Below are positions 49,173 through 60,673 of a stretch of 64,000 nt of DNA, piece after piece. Numbering within the stretch: position 1 is the first letter of the stretch; every line of letters begins with the position of its first letter. The stretch is from Glaciozyma antarctica PI12 (lineage: Eukaryota; Basidiomycota; Microbotryomycetes; Kriegeriales; Camptobasidiaceae), in contig KZ627161.1 of the NCBI GenBank assembly GCA_002917775.1, positions 1,298,467 to 1,362,466 on the forward strand, written 5' to 3'. The position numbers were made by a program, and so were the translations under genes. Below the pieces are notes generated by a model. That model saw only the letters and a program-made list of their open reading frames with translations. It was not told the origin of the DNA and ran no database searches.

Positions 49173-49476
49173 TTGGTTCCAGGCTTCTCGAAGCCGGAGC
49201 GAGAGTCTGAGACGAGAGCAGGCAGCAAGGCTCGACGCACTCTCAACGCCAGAGTACGGACGCGAAGTCGGCACCAACCCTTTCGCTCTTGCCACTCGCT
49301 CCACTCGTTCCGTCTCTCAAGTCCCCAGCGCTGTTTTTTCTCCCACTGCTTCCCAAGGACGGCCTCACGACTCTGCTCCAGCCTCTTCCCGCCAAACACG
49401 TACCCCACCTCCCGCTCCCTCCCCGCGTCTCACTCACCTAACGTACGTCCTCAGACTCCCTCTCTGCCTCCACGGC

Positions 49477-50669
49477 ATGCCACCCCCAAATCTCACTTTC
49501 AGCATCGTCCCAGGCCGTACGTTCTCCCACTCCCCAAGCCGCCTCACTAACCCCCCACAGTCTTCGCCCAGGTACCTCCTCTCCCAGCTCCCCAGCTCCC
49601 CACCTATGAAACCCTCCAGGATTCCCCAGCATTCGATCCAACCTCCTACACCGGTCTCTCGCACTCTTTCGGCCTCCTCGATACCTCCCCGTCCCGCTGG
49701 GCCACCTTCATCAAGACCGTCGCTGCTCTCAATTCCTCTGCTGAGCGGGGGACGACGTACAAAGTCGTTTACTTCCAACGACATGGACAGGGAGCTCATA
49801 ATGTCGCTGAGAGCAAGTACGGGACCGAAGCGTGGGACGCTCATTGGTCCCGCTTGACGGGGGACGGGACACTCGTCGTTCGTCCCTTTCTTCCCTCCTT
49901 TTCGTTGATCTGATGAAGAGACAGTGGGGACCTGATCCGGATCTTACGGCTCTCGGAATCGCACAGGCTGAAGCGGTGAACACGGCACGGAAGATGGAAG
50001 ATGGAGGAGGGAGCGCCACTGCCTGAGGCGGTGTATGCTTCGCCGTTTAGCAGGGTGTTGTCGACGTTGAGGATTGCGTTTGGGGATAGGTTGCTGCGGG
50101 GAGTGAGGCCGTTGGTGTTGGAGGGGTTGAGGTGCGTGTGCGTTGGGGTTGCGGAAGTTTCGGCGCTGATGAAGAGGACAGGGAGACGATTGGGCTGCAC
50201 ACTTGTGAGGCTTTTCCATGGCTCAAGGTACAATCTCACTGATTCTTTGAAAACAACAGGTGACAAACGCAGCGAAAGGGACTTCATCGCAGCGACGTAC
50301 CCGGAGGCCGACTTTGAGGATGGATTCGTCAACGCCGTACGTTCTCTCCCACTCGTCGTCGCTTTCGAATCCTAACCTTCCTCAATCTCTACAGGACGAG
50401 CTGTACACTCCCGACTCGCAAGAAACTCTCGCCGAGCAGACCGTTCGCCCCCAAGCCGTGCTCGAGCAAGTTCGTCCTCTCCCCTCTCCCTTCATCCCGC
50501 TGCCTAACCTCTCCATACGGCACAGATCTTCTCCATCGACAACAACACTTTCCTCTCCGTCGTCGCACACAGCGGCACGATCAAGGCGTTCTTCAACCTC
50601 GTTGGAATCACGCCGTTCGTCGTTCCGCCGGGAGGAATGCTGACCGTCGTTCTCATAGCCGTCGCGTGA
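49477..50669 (+). CDS. histidine phosphatase / phosphoglycerate-mutase-like protein (Pmu1-like), with a frame break
   Basis: This belongs to the phosphoglycerate-mutase-like branch of the histidine phosphatases, closest in layout to fungal Pmu1-type proteins of unclear substrate. From MPPPNLTFSIVPG at 49477 and an intron, the protein reads PTYETLQDSPAFDPTSYTGL and YKVVYFQRHGQGAHNVAESK, with the RHG catalytic histidine. After an intron (49875-49924) comes WGPDPDLTALGIAQAEAVN. Then EEGAPLPEAVYASPFSRVLS and ETIGLHTC joined to DKRSERDFIAATYPEADFED follow, and finally the second catalytic histidine in SVVAHSGTIKAFFNLVG. A 7-base tandem duplication (49991-50004) puts the two halves of the third exon out of frame. 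Without a correction the product would stop about 11 codons later, before the conserved SPFSR and the second histidine. This could be an assembly error or a true loss. Confidence 0.72.
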
Positions 50670-50811
50670 GTTCTCGCTCTCTCAGCTGCGACGAGGTACT
50701 GATAGCTTCTCGCAGATCTTCGTAGACAAGCGCGTGCGCCTTCATAGACAAGCGCGTGCATAAAAAAGTGAACATGTCTAAAACTACATCCCATCTCCCG
50801 TCGCCCCGACC

Positions 50812-51740
50812 CTAGCGAGAAATTCCCGCTCCCCCAATCCCGCTCATCCCAAACACCTTCGCCGCAAGACCCTTGAGGACCTCAGCCTTCTGATCCGCTC
50901 CCAGATCCTGCGCGCGCGTCAAGAAATCAGCACTTCGTCGCACGTAATCCAAAGCAGCAGAACGCACCTTGAAGACCTCATACACCGCCTTTCCTTTCGC
51001 GTCTCGGACGGCACCGAGTCGCGAACCGCCGTACCCACCTATCGCAGCCCCAGGGAGGTTTCCCGCAATAAATCCGATCGCCGCTCCCGCCACTGCTCCG
51101 GTCCACGTCTATCGCCCCGTCTCAGCTTCCCTCTCACTCCCAAAAACGAGAAAAGGACTCACCCAGATGGGGATATGACGATTCACCTCCGGCTTGAGCA
51201 TATCCTCGAAAACGCTCCCAAAGACGTGCTCAGGATCAGGTTGGTCCTCCCCCGTTCCTCCGCCCATCGTGCTGCTAAAGAAATCGAAATACGAGCTCGA
51301 AGTCCCAGCGTTCGAGGAGCGAGAAGCGGAGGGTTGGGTGGAGCGAAGTCGGTCGTAGGCGGTTCGTCGGGCTGCGTTCCAAAAAGAGGGGGTTAGCACG
51401 CGCGCTTTGAGAGCGGGGGAGAAGCATACAGGGGTCCGAGAGGGTGTAGTATGCGTCTGCTACGGCCTGCAGAGGAGATTAGCTGCTGCCTCGAGGTGGG
51501 GGGAGGACGCACTTGGAACTCGACGGTAGCGGCTTTACGGCGGATATCAGAGCCTGGTCCAGCGTAAACTCGATCAGGGTGGCAAATAAGAGACTTTCTA
51601 CATAGCGGGGAGAACGCGTTAGTGACGTGGTGCGGACGTGGACGGCGAACGCACTTCTTGTAGGCGGTCTTGATCTGGTCTGGGGTGCTGGTGGTGGGGA
51701 TGTCGAGGATAGCGTAGTAGTCGGGAAAAGAGGAGGACAT
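50812..51740 (-). CDS. J-domain (DnaJ) protein with a C-terminal glycine-rich hydrophobic segment
   Basis: This is an Hsp70 co-chaperone of about 210 residues. The start is MSSSFPDYYAILDIPTTSTP at 51740. The J domain spans about residues 6-75: YYAILDIPTTSTPDQIKTAY, the HPD motif in ICHPDRVY, then AVADAYYTLSDP and ARRTAYDRLRS. The rest is a Ser-rich spacer with FDFFSSTMGGGTGEDQPDPE and FGSVFEDMLKPEVNR. It ends in a glycine-rich hydrophobic segment, GAVAGAAIGFIAGNLPGAAI, then GKAVYEVFK, which could insert in or sit on a membrane. This is the layout of a fungal group of small J-proteins with a C-terminal glycine-zipper-like segment. About five introns are present. The stop is at 50812-50814. The partner Hsp70 and compartment are not shown by the sequence. 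Confidence 0.8.
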
Positions 51741-52109
51741 CGTAGCTGGGGGTGGGGAATCTGGGAGGAGGGGTGGTGCTGGGGAGAGTGGCCGGGAGAG
51801 GGGGTCTCGTGTGAGATGGTGAGCTGTTGATGGAAGAGGTGAGCTGGCTTCTCAGCTTGGAGACTGCTCCAGCCCTGATCCAGAGACTCACCCTTCGGTG
51901 TTGAGTGAGCGCGTTTGGAGAGGGAGACGCGAGAGGAAGAGAGGAAGAGAGACGTCTCAAGGTGACGCGCCCCTTTCGATCACTAAACTTACTTACTCCC
52001 GAGTTTCAAGACTACAAACTTTGTAGTCTCCAGTTTGGGACTTGGAGAAATCTCGCGCGCCGCTCGACTCGTTCTTTCCCTTCGCGCTCTCGACCAAACT
52101 CGTTCAGCT
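51741..52109. promoter_or_regulatory. divergent promoter region, J-protein and Rpc37/RPC5
   Basis: The 369-base gap between divergent ATGs contains a perfect 10-base inverted repeat (see next entry) 81 bases upstream of the Rpc37 ATG. Otherwise it is pyrimidine-rich with no TATA box that I can see. Confidence 0.5.
52009..52029. promoter_or_regulatory. 10-bp perfect palindrome with one-base centre
   Basis: The arms AGACTACAAA and TTTGTAGTCT are exact reverse complements separated by a single C at 52019. The palindrome lies in the divergent promoter, close to the start of the polymerase III subunit gene. A dimeric factor binding site is a reasonable inference. Confidence 0.6.
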
Positions 52110-53208
52110 ATGCCTCAAGCCTCTGGCTCTGGCTCAAAGCCTTATCAGCAGCCTCATATCGAATCGGACGAAGAGTCAGAGGAGGAAGACGACGACCCCA
52201 TCGTCAAGCGACTCCCCATCTACTACACTCCTCACTACCTCAACTCCCTCACCCTCCTCCAGTACCCCGACCGCCCTCCCCGTCCCAACACTCAGCACCC
52301 TCTCCTCCCCCCATCCCTCCGCCCCGGTGCCGACCCCGCTCCGAAGCCCGAACGCAGCCAGATCAACGCGCGCTACAAGCCTCAGACCGGACACCTCGAG
52401 CTCGAAGTTCCTATCGAGATGCATCCCGATAGGTGGAACCCTGATACGGCGGAGAAGTTTGGAGAAGGCTTGCTGGATGAGAAGGAGGAGGGGAAGGGGA
52501 AGAAGAAGAAGAGCGCAGTGGAGAAGGAGAAGGAGAAGGAGGAGGAGAAGGAGCCCAAGAGGTTGGATAGGATGGTGTACAGCAGTCTCAGCGTTCCGGA
52601 CGTGACCAACTACCTCATCGGTGTTGTCAAGGATGGTACGTCTTCTCTCCCTGGACTCGTGGTAGCGCGAGCTGACTCTTGCGCGCGCCATAGACGCTCT
52701 TCACCTCAGTCCCGTTACGCAGACGTACCAAATGCGTCCCTGCCTCAGCTACCTCGACAACCGCGTCACGATCGCTCGTCGCAAGAAGCGCGAAGCGGAG
52801 AAGGACAAGGACGGGGAGGACGACGAAGCGGACCTCTCGGATGCCGATATCAAAAAGGCCGAAGCCAAGGCGGTTCAGGTGTCGATCAAGCAGAGTGCGG
52901 ATTTGAGTGGAGGAGGAGCGTTCGGGAAGAGTGGAGCGGCGGGAGGAGGAGGGAATGGGAGGGCTGGAGCGGGCTTGTTTGATCCCCTCAGGGCGATGGA
53001 GGGAGAGGCTTGGATTCCTCTCAAGCACTACCATGCGGAGGTACTTTCATTTTCTGGATGCTGGGTGGAAGGAGGGGAAGCTGACGCCTCTTGTACGCAG
53101 ACTCCTGAAGCGACGGCGGCGTTTGATGGCATGTTTGCGAGCGAGGAGAGTCTCAGGGTTCAGCTTACGAGTACGACCAAGCCCAAGGAGTACCTGGAGT
53201 CGTCGTGA
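52110..53208 (+). CDS. RPC37: RNA polymerase III subunit Rpc37 / RPC5
   Basis: Rpc37 (POLR3E/RPC5 in animals) pairs with Rpc53 in RNA polymerase III and is needed for initiation and termination. The start MPQASGSGSKPYQQPHIESD precedes an acidic stretch and the family core DPIVKRLPIYYTPHYLNSLT with LLQYPDRPPRP. This is followed by INARYKPQTGHLELEVPIEM and HPDRWNPDTAEKFGEGLLDE. A Lys/Glu-rich loop (about residues 145-170) precedes MVYSSLSVPDVTNYLIGVVK. After an intron, the second half of the dimerisation domain reads LHLSPVTQTYQMRPCLSYLD with RVTIARRKKREAEK. The end has EAWIPLKHYHAE and, after an intron, TPEATAAFDGMFASEE. Three exons and about 330 residues match fungal orthologues. The stop is at 53206-53208. 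Confidence 0.87.
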
Positions 53209-53679
53209 GGGAGTTCATCGTCGGGTGGAGTTAGCTTGCAATTCGTTTTCGCAGTGTTCCGTGTTGTTTCGAGCTTTCGATTCGCTTTTTGTGCGGTGCC
53301 TGCGCGCGAGAGTTCTTCGCGTCGTGCTGCTGCTTCTACCTCGTACGCCGACGAGCTGGGAGAGCTGGGACTGCTTTCGACGTCGTCCTCGTCGAGCTCG
53401 ACCTTTTTTTCGGTCGGTTCTCGCTCGAGCTTCGCAATTCGCAACCTCCTTGCTTTCTTTTGTCCTCAGTAACCTCTCCCTCTACTCCCAGCATCTGAGC
53501 CGTCGTCGGGGCGCACACAATTTCCTCTCTCGTCAAACAACTGCGCGTCGCAGCCCCTCGCCGGTTCGCCGCGTCTCGACAGGAGGTCAGTGCTAGCGCG
53601 AAGGGGGTCTCAAGATTCTTCTCCCTCCGCTGCCCTCCCTCCACTCCACGAACAGCAGCAGGCCTGCTCCGTACCCCCA
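53209..53679. promoter_or_regulatory. intergenic region between Rpc37 stop and DENN-protein start
   Basis: The 471 bases contain a T-rich tract near 53404-53410 and several C/T runs. They probably serve as Rpc37 3' UTR and DENN-gene promoter. No gene is supported. Confidence 0.45.
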
Positions 53680-56600
53680 ATGGCGCCAACTCCGATCGCC
53701 CAGCGGTTTGGCACCTCTCCTGACGCCGCAGCCACGGCACGCCCCTCTTCCTCCCTCTCCACGCACAGCAAGATCACCACGCGCCTCTTCCAGTCTCACC
53801 GCTCTTCCATCTCTGTCAAGCCCACGGACGACCCTTTCGCGCCCCCACCACTCGGAGGAGAGGAATGGCGTATCAGCGAAGATTCATCCGCGGCGTCGTT
53901 GAAGCTCGAACGTCGACCCTCGTTCCTACGCTCCCTACTCCCCTCTATCACCCGCCGTACCCGCTCCTCGACAAACATATCCATCTCCTCCCCTATCACT
54001 TCCGACAACCCTCCTCGCGTCGGCCCACTACGCACGACAGGATCTCTCATCTCCCTCTCGAACCGTAATTCGTTCGCTTCGTCGTTCCGCTCTGGCACGC
54101 CTATGGTGGAAGTGTCTTCGGAGCAGGTGTTTGGAGTGAGCGGGGAGGAGAGGAGGACGGAGGGTCCGCCGACGGAGAGTGGGAAGGCGTTTGCGATCCT
54201 GGGAGGACTCAAAGCGACCGAGGGGAATAAGAACTTGATGGTGGAGAAGCGTACCGGTGCGTTTTCTCCTTTTGCGTGCGGGCTCGGTAGCGAGGATGCT
54301 GAGCTGGACGTAAGCAGGAGTTCGAACGAGCGTGTACACGGAACAAGATCGTTTAGAGGGCTTAGGACTCGCTTTAAGGACCGACGAGACGCGCCATGTC
54401 GTACCCGATAACGCTCGCCTCTCCATCTTCTCCTCCGCGTCGACGGAATTCGGGAATCGCGATACGATGCATTCCTCCACGACGAAAGACACGAACGGTG
54501 TTCCCGGATCGGTACTCGAGGAGGAGGAGGAGGAGGAGTACGACCCGCTGAAGGAGGACGGAGACGCGACGTCCCTCTATCGTTCCCGCCCCCCTCCTTC
54601 CCCCGTTCCTCCTCTCTCAACTTTCTCCCTCAGCAACCCATCCTCCACCGGCGCCCCACGACCCGCACCACTCCCAACGATCCCAATCACGATCCCCTCT
54701 CGAGCATTCGCCCGACGACCGAGTCAGAAGCTCCCGCAGACTTCTCCAGCGACGATCGGGGCGCAGAAACCGATCAAGACGGTTGCGGTGCTGTACCTCG
54801 TTGCTGGTTTGCCGAAGGATCCGGTGAATTGGACGTTGTCGGAGATGGATCCGAGTGCGATGCCGGCGCATGCTGCTAATGCGGTACCGAGGTGAGCTTG
54901 CTCCGAGATCGTCCTTGTGAAGCGGCATTTACTGAGATTTGGTTGCAGGTTCTGGAGGCCCGAGATGCTGGGATGTACGGTGACGGGCGATGGGACGGAA
55001 GCGGAAGGGCTGAGCAGCTTGGATGGAGCGAGGGTCAAGGGGAAGCCCAGGACGACGTCGAAAGCTGCTTTGTTGGCGGAGGAATTCGTAACGCTTACGA
55101 AGGAGGAGGTGGCGCGCGTACAGGGCAAGGTGACCAAGGTGCGTCTTCTTCGTTCCGACCTTCGCACGACCTGGTTTTGATTTTTTTCCGCACCAGCTCG
55201 CTTTTAACCGAGACGTCGAGATCCTCGCCAGTACCGTCCAGCCCCCTTCGACCACCGCGACGTTTGCTTTCACGATCCCCTCCTTCCCACCCCTCGTCAC
55301 TCCCGCCACCTTCTCCGGCTCCACCGCTCTCGCCTGGGACGCCACCGTCGCTCCCCCTCCCCTTTCCACCCCTTCCACAACTCTCTACGCCGCCTGTCTC
55401 ACCGTCTGGTCTCACGCCGACGCCGTACGCTCCGATGCGATACGCGCGACGATCGACGTAGGCGGGAGAGCGAAATCGTCGACGGTTCGTAGAGGGACGA
55501 AAGCGGCTACGGCGGGGAGGAAGTTGGGGCAGAAACTTTCGAGGCAGATGAGCTCGCCGATGGGGGCGGTGGTGGTGGAGGGAAGGAGTTGGGGAGGAGG
55601 AGCTTACAGTGATACGGAGGGAGAAGATGGGTTCAGTAAGGCTTTTTCGGGCTGTTGCGACGGTCAGGCGGGTGCTGATCGTGCCTTTGATTCTTTGCAG
55701 CTACCGAAAGCGAATGGGGCGACACTTCTGCACTCGCAGCTCCTTTGGCTCCCCTCCCCACTTCGACTCCGTTTTGGCTTCCTTATTCCCTCATCCTCGT
55801 CTCGCACACTCCCATCTACGTGAGCTTCTTGTACTACTCCCGCGTGCCATCGCTGACGCCGAATCTTTCGGCAGAACCTCCTCAACGACTTGCTTCGAAT
55901 CTCCTGGGCTCGCTATCACCAGGATATCGCCTCGCATTCGCTTCACATGCACGCCATCCTCCACTTCCCCGCTCCCAAGCCCGGAGAACGTATCTCGCTC
56001 CCCGTCAGCGCCGAGATTTCGCAAGCCGACACTTTCTTCGTCGCTGTGAGTTCCGTCCCTCTCCTTCCCCGTAGAGAGACAACTCACGCGACGGTGTGCT
56101 CGCAGACGATGCCTGGGAGTCTCGACTGGTCTACCGGAGCGGCTGCGAACCAGAACTTTCCGTTCTGGCCGCTGTTTCGCGCTTTGGACCCAGCGAACCT
56201 CTTGACCATCGCCGAGACGGCATTGAGTCCACTCGGCAGGGTCCTGTTCATCAGCAGTCATCCCGTCATGCTCGTACGTCGACTCAGATTCGAGCTTCGC
56301 AGTGGCTGCTGATCTTTGATTGCATAGGGACTTGCGACGGCGGCGTTCCAGTTCATCCTCGAGCTCCGCGGCTGGAGAGGAGTGGTTCATTCCACCGTCC
56401 ATGCTCGCGACCTCAAGATCTACATTGAGGTTCGTCTTATGATCACCGTGGCTTGATTTCGTCGCTCATTCCTCGCTCCCAGGATCCCGGACCGTACCTC
56501 ATCGCAATCCCCTCTGGATCTCGCGCCGCCGCTCTCGCCGACCTTCCTCCCGAGGTGGCAGTCGTCGATATCGACTCGAACCTAGTTACGATCAAGGCTC

Positions 56601-58723
56601 CTCACCCGGGCTCACTTTCTTCCGGATATGCGCGCGAGAAGTCTCGTCGCCGTCTTGAAGCAGCGATTGGACAAGTGGGAGGAGCGTACTACGGCGTTCC
56701 GGCGGAGCTCACTGAGGCGTTCCCTGCGGGTCGTTTCCGTCCTTTCTCCGAGGTGAGTTCTCTCAGGATAGAGTAGGAGAGTAGAGCTGAAGATCCGTTT
56801 CCAGGTCGAAGTTCGTGGCGTGCCGAAGGAAGCGGAGAGGCTTCGTCCTGCTGCGTCATGGGACGTGCGTGCTTCCTTCACACTTCGTCTTCTCCCTATT
56901 TGAGCTGAGCGAGACTCCTCGCAGTGGGATCAAGCACGCGTTATCGCCGAGTTCGACGCCATCCTCGCTGCCGATCCTCACACGACGCTTCTCTCCAAGA
57001 TCCTCCGCAAGAGGACTTTGCGCCGGATTCCGGAGCTCGAGCCAGGCGCTCGGCACGTCCAGTCGCTCGTTCGGAAACAGGCCTCGAATTTCGTCGACCG
57101 GAGGGACGTTCTCGAGCAGAAGATCAACCGCCTCAATGCCGAGAGCGCGGAATGGCAGCGGTCGTTTGACGTCTTCAAAACTGTGCGTTGGTTCTTCTTG
57201 CGAGCCGCTTACGATTCCTCGCTCATCGCTGATCGCTGTTTCAGTTCAGCGAGAAGCTTACGAAGGAGTCGGTAAATTTGAAGGTGCGTCTTTGCTTCTG
57301 GCTTTCGCTCATCTCGTGGTCATCGCGATTGACGCCGTGCTCTTGAGACGCGGCTCGAAAAGGAGCGTCGAGAAGCCAAGCGACTCAACGGTCAAGTTAC
57401 GATGGAGAAGGAGCGACAAGCTCGGCTCGAAGCGAATCTCCACGCGACCGAGACGGCACGGGAGCAAGCACTCCTTCAGTGCGTGCTTTTCTATTTCTCG
57501 ATCGCGGACGATGCTTATGCAAAATATCTAGACTGTCAAAGGTACAGACGGTGCGATGCACTCTTGAGCAGCAGCGAAACCTACTCGTCGCCGAGATCGG
57601 GGCAGTCCTCGCTGCCGACGAGTCTTCGCCTCTCTACGAAGCCGTCTACCAAAGGATCGAGGATCTCTCACATCGCTCCGACACAAGCTCTCGCCCCGGA
57701 ACTTCCATGTCTACGAGGTCGGCGACGCGTATCCGGCGTTCTTCCTCGGTCGCCGACGAGCAAGCCCTGCGTTCGGTCGGCGGGAACGACAACGAGGACT
57801 TCAAGGTCACCGAGCTTGGCCAGGACGAAGGAGACGAGGAGAATACGCTCGAGGCGATGAAGGCGGCGGTCCACGAGACGCTCCGGTCGATCCAGTCGCG
57901 CCTCGCTATCGTCCTCGAAAACGCGGGCCAACTCGATCCTTCGGCGCCTGCGATGGATTTCGTTCGCAGTCGGTCGGTTTCGTCGTGCCGCTACTCGGTC
58001 TCGGGACCTTCAGAGGACGACACGATGTGGCTTTCGACCAACTCACACACCTCCTCGGTCACCTCCTCGCTCGCCTCTGGCCTCGTCAGCCCCTTCCTCG
58101 ACACTCCTCCCTCCAGCGCCATCCCCAGTCCATCGCAAGACGAAATCGACGAGGCGACGGACCACATTCCTTCGACGCTCACCAAACCCCACGAACCTCG
58201 CCGGTTCACGCCCAAAACATTCCAGCTATCCCATCCCGTATCCCCCGACAACGTCGACGCGTCCTCCTCCTTCCACTCCTCGCGAACGAGCATCGACCGT
58301 TCTCCGCCCGATCGCACCTTCTCCCACTGCCGTTCTCCCTCCCAACTCTTGCGCAGCACGAGCTACAGATCCTCCGGCGTACGAGATGACGGAACCTTTG
58401 GCACTCCCGCTTCGAGGATGTCCAACTACGCCGACGACGACGACGCGAGCTTCGTCAGCGCAAGAAGCGAGTCGCAAGGCTGGGAGAGCCCTCGCAGCGA
58501 CGAGGACAGCTCCGATTCGGACGTTGACGAGCTAACGGGGAAGGTCGCACACGAAGCGGTGGTCGAAAGATCGGTGGAGTTGTTTACGAGGTCGGAGAGC
58601 GTGTTGGGGAGGAGATTGAAGGAGAGCATCGACTTGGGAAGGATGGAGGCGGGGACGAGGCTCGCGCCTTCGAAGCTTCCGAGGCCCGTATCTTCGGCTA
58701 CAGTTGGGCAGGGGAACAACTAG
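53680..58723 (+). CDS. DENN-domain protein (uDENN/cDENN), probable Rab GEF
   Basis: DENN proteins activate Rab GTPases at membranes. The ATG at 53680 (MAPTPIAQRFGTSPDAAATA) starts a disordered Ser-rich leader. The upstream-DENN part includes KPIKTVAVLYLVAGLPKDP, then FTIPSFPPLV and PYSLILVSHTPIYNLLNDLL with ARYHQDIASHSLHMHAILHF. The core DENN part reads LDPANLLTIAETALSPLGRV, FISSHPVMLGLATAAFQFIL with ELRGWRGVVHSTVHARDL, then DPGPYLIAIPSG and VAVVDIDSNLVTI. After it come helical regions (QKINRLNAESAEWQRSFDVF) forming coiled coil, and a long Ser/Asp-rich tail (SPRSDEDSSDSDVDELTGKV) ending at GQGNN. Many short introns (about sixteen) give about 1,350 residues. Which Rab it serves cannot be read. 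Exon joins in 56750-57550 include very small exons and are the least certain. Confidence 0.8.
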
Positions 58724-58968
58724 TGCGAGTAAGACGCTGGTTTGGTATCGCGTTGTATATATCGGCAGGCCCCGCATCCCCTCGCTCCTTTCGTCGCAGC
58801 TCCGCAAATCGCACTTTTCTAGCATTCTCTGTAGATAGCCTCTCGGTCTCTCGCAATTAATACGAGGTCGTCTTTAGAGCTCTTGACCCGTGGAGTGGAT
58901 TGCGAGCTAGAAGCAAACGAGAGGAGGACGAGAGGAGGGGCTCTGGAACGGGGAAGGGGAGTCGAAGC

Positions 58969-60433
58969 TTAAACTCTTCCAACTTGGCTCTACCGCGGCA
59001 GGAGGTTCGTCAGAAACGTTCGATCTATAGAAGACGTCGACTCACCAGAGACGAGCTGGGAGGGATAACGCCGACGAAGAGAGACTTGACGCGAGAAATC
59101 TCGCTCAGGATCGCTGCCTTGTTGTCGTTGTCGAGAGCGCGGAGCGCGTCCCTCCTCGCAATCGCCACTGAGACTCGGTTTTAGCTATGACTATGGCCTC
59201 GAAACAAACGAACTCACCGCTGATCCTGACCGCTGGGGAGAGGTGCGTTTCCTTCTGCAGGCGGTTCTGAAGGTAGCTGATCCGAGCCACAAGAGGCAGC
59301 TGATCGTAGAGCTTGGAGACGGACTGCAGCGAGAGACATCTCAGCAAGTACGCTCCCGAGCACACGAAACAGCACGAACCGTTTCGAAGTCTGCAATCAG
59401 GTCGTCAGCTTTTGAAAAGGAGCGAAAAGCGGCTCAAAAGACGCACAGGCAGCGGCGTCGCGCTCCTTCTCCAACGCCGTGCGAAGCTGCGAGTTCTCCA
59501 GCGTCGCATCAAGAAGACGGTTACTGCAGCTGAGTGGGTGCGACGAGGTCGGCTGAGTTGAGACGGTGGGGACCGAAACGCTGCGCGCTTGGTGATGTCC
59601 TAAGGGCGCAAAGAGCTCAGCAAAGAAGCGCCGGCTGGTCGAGCGGACCTTACCTTGGAACTCGGCGGAAATTGGAAGAGCAGGAGAGTGGGCGCTGTGC
59701 GAAGATACGACTCGATTCATCTGCCTCGGATCTGCGCGAAGATAAGCAACCAGGACGAGGGTAGAAGGCGAGCGAAGACGCACCGCACGTTCCGTAGTTG
59801 GTACGAGAACTCCTTGCATGGACCATCGTAAAGGAGAAGATGACAGCCTCTTCCTGCGGTCCAGTGGGATCGGAAGGCGTTCCAACGATAGAGAGACGAA
59901 TGTGAATGGGCTCAAGAGGAGAAGACGCGTTCCCTGCGCGAGACAAGCTTTAATCAGCTCCCCAGCATTGTCAGAATACAGTAAATCCAGCCGAAAAGAC
60001 TCACCGCATACCCCGCTCACAGTCGGAGAGCCCGCGTCGCTGCTCTTGAACGCCCAAGCACCGAGGTGCTGTCCGTTCAGATGCACGCTGCACCGTATCA
60101 GCTCCTTCCACCTTTCCCGCAAAAGTTCAAACGCACCTCCCAATAGCGTCTGCACGCCTCGAGTCTCGGAACCTGACGATCCAGCGCGAGGTGGGAGTGA
60201 ACTCGCAAGCTGCTGTTGCCGACACGGTCCTCCCCTCGTGGACGACATCGCTGAGGTCGACGCTGAGTCCCTCAAGGAGGAGGATGCAACTGTAGGTGCC
60301 TTGGTTGCTGGAGAGGAGGAGGGGAGGAGGTCAGTGAGTAAGCTTCTGAGGACGGGGCGGAGGGTGGCGTGGAGCTCAGCAGACGGTCGAGGATTGGTCT
60401 GCGCTGCAGCTGTGACTGAATACTCACAGCATG
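58969..60433 (-). CDS. unrecognised protein: globular N-terminus plus coiled coil
   Basis: I do not recognise a family. A consistent splice model starts at ATG 60433 with a first exon of only five bases. The donor GTGAGT and an acceptor near 60310 then join it to NQGTYSCILLLEGLSVDLSD. Further pieces: VVHEGRTVSATAACEFTPTS, VHLNGQHLGAWAFKSSDAGS, PLEPIHIRLSIVGTPSDPTG, AVIFSFTMVHARSSRTNYGT, then a Ser-rich linker. It ends with coiled coils LLDATLENSQLRTALEKERD, VSKLYDQLPLVARISYLQNR and KAAILSEISRVKSLFVGVIP, stop TAA at 58969-58971. It has about 310 residues and eight or nine introns. A beta-rich head followed by a helical stalk recalls the XRCC4/XLF/SAS-6 plan, but no residue-level match supports that. 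It lies between the DENN gene and the DUF7918-like gene. Confidence 0.55.
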
Positions 60434-60673
60434 CTCCTCTTCTAGACGTGCAGCCGACTCGAGAGCTGTCAACCCGTGAAGGAGAAGGGAGAAAGGTGAG
60501 GGAGCGGTCTTTCGAGCGAAGGACTCTCTCTCCTCGAGCGCTCATTCGCAAACTCTCTTCTTTCTGCAGCCACTGTGCTTTGTTTGCTACCGAGATATCA
60601 ACTAAAAGACCCACGCAAAGACAAAAAATCATCTCAAACCCCCTCGAAGCACTCCCTCCAGCCCCGCCCTCCC

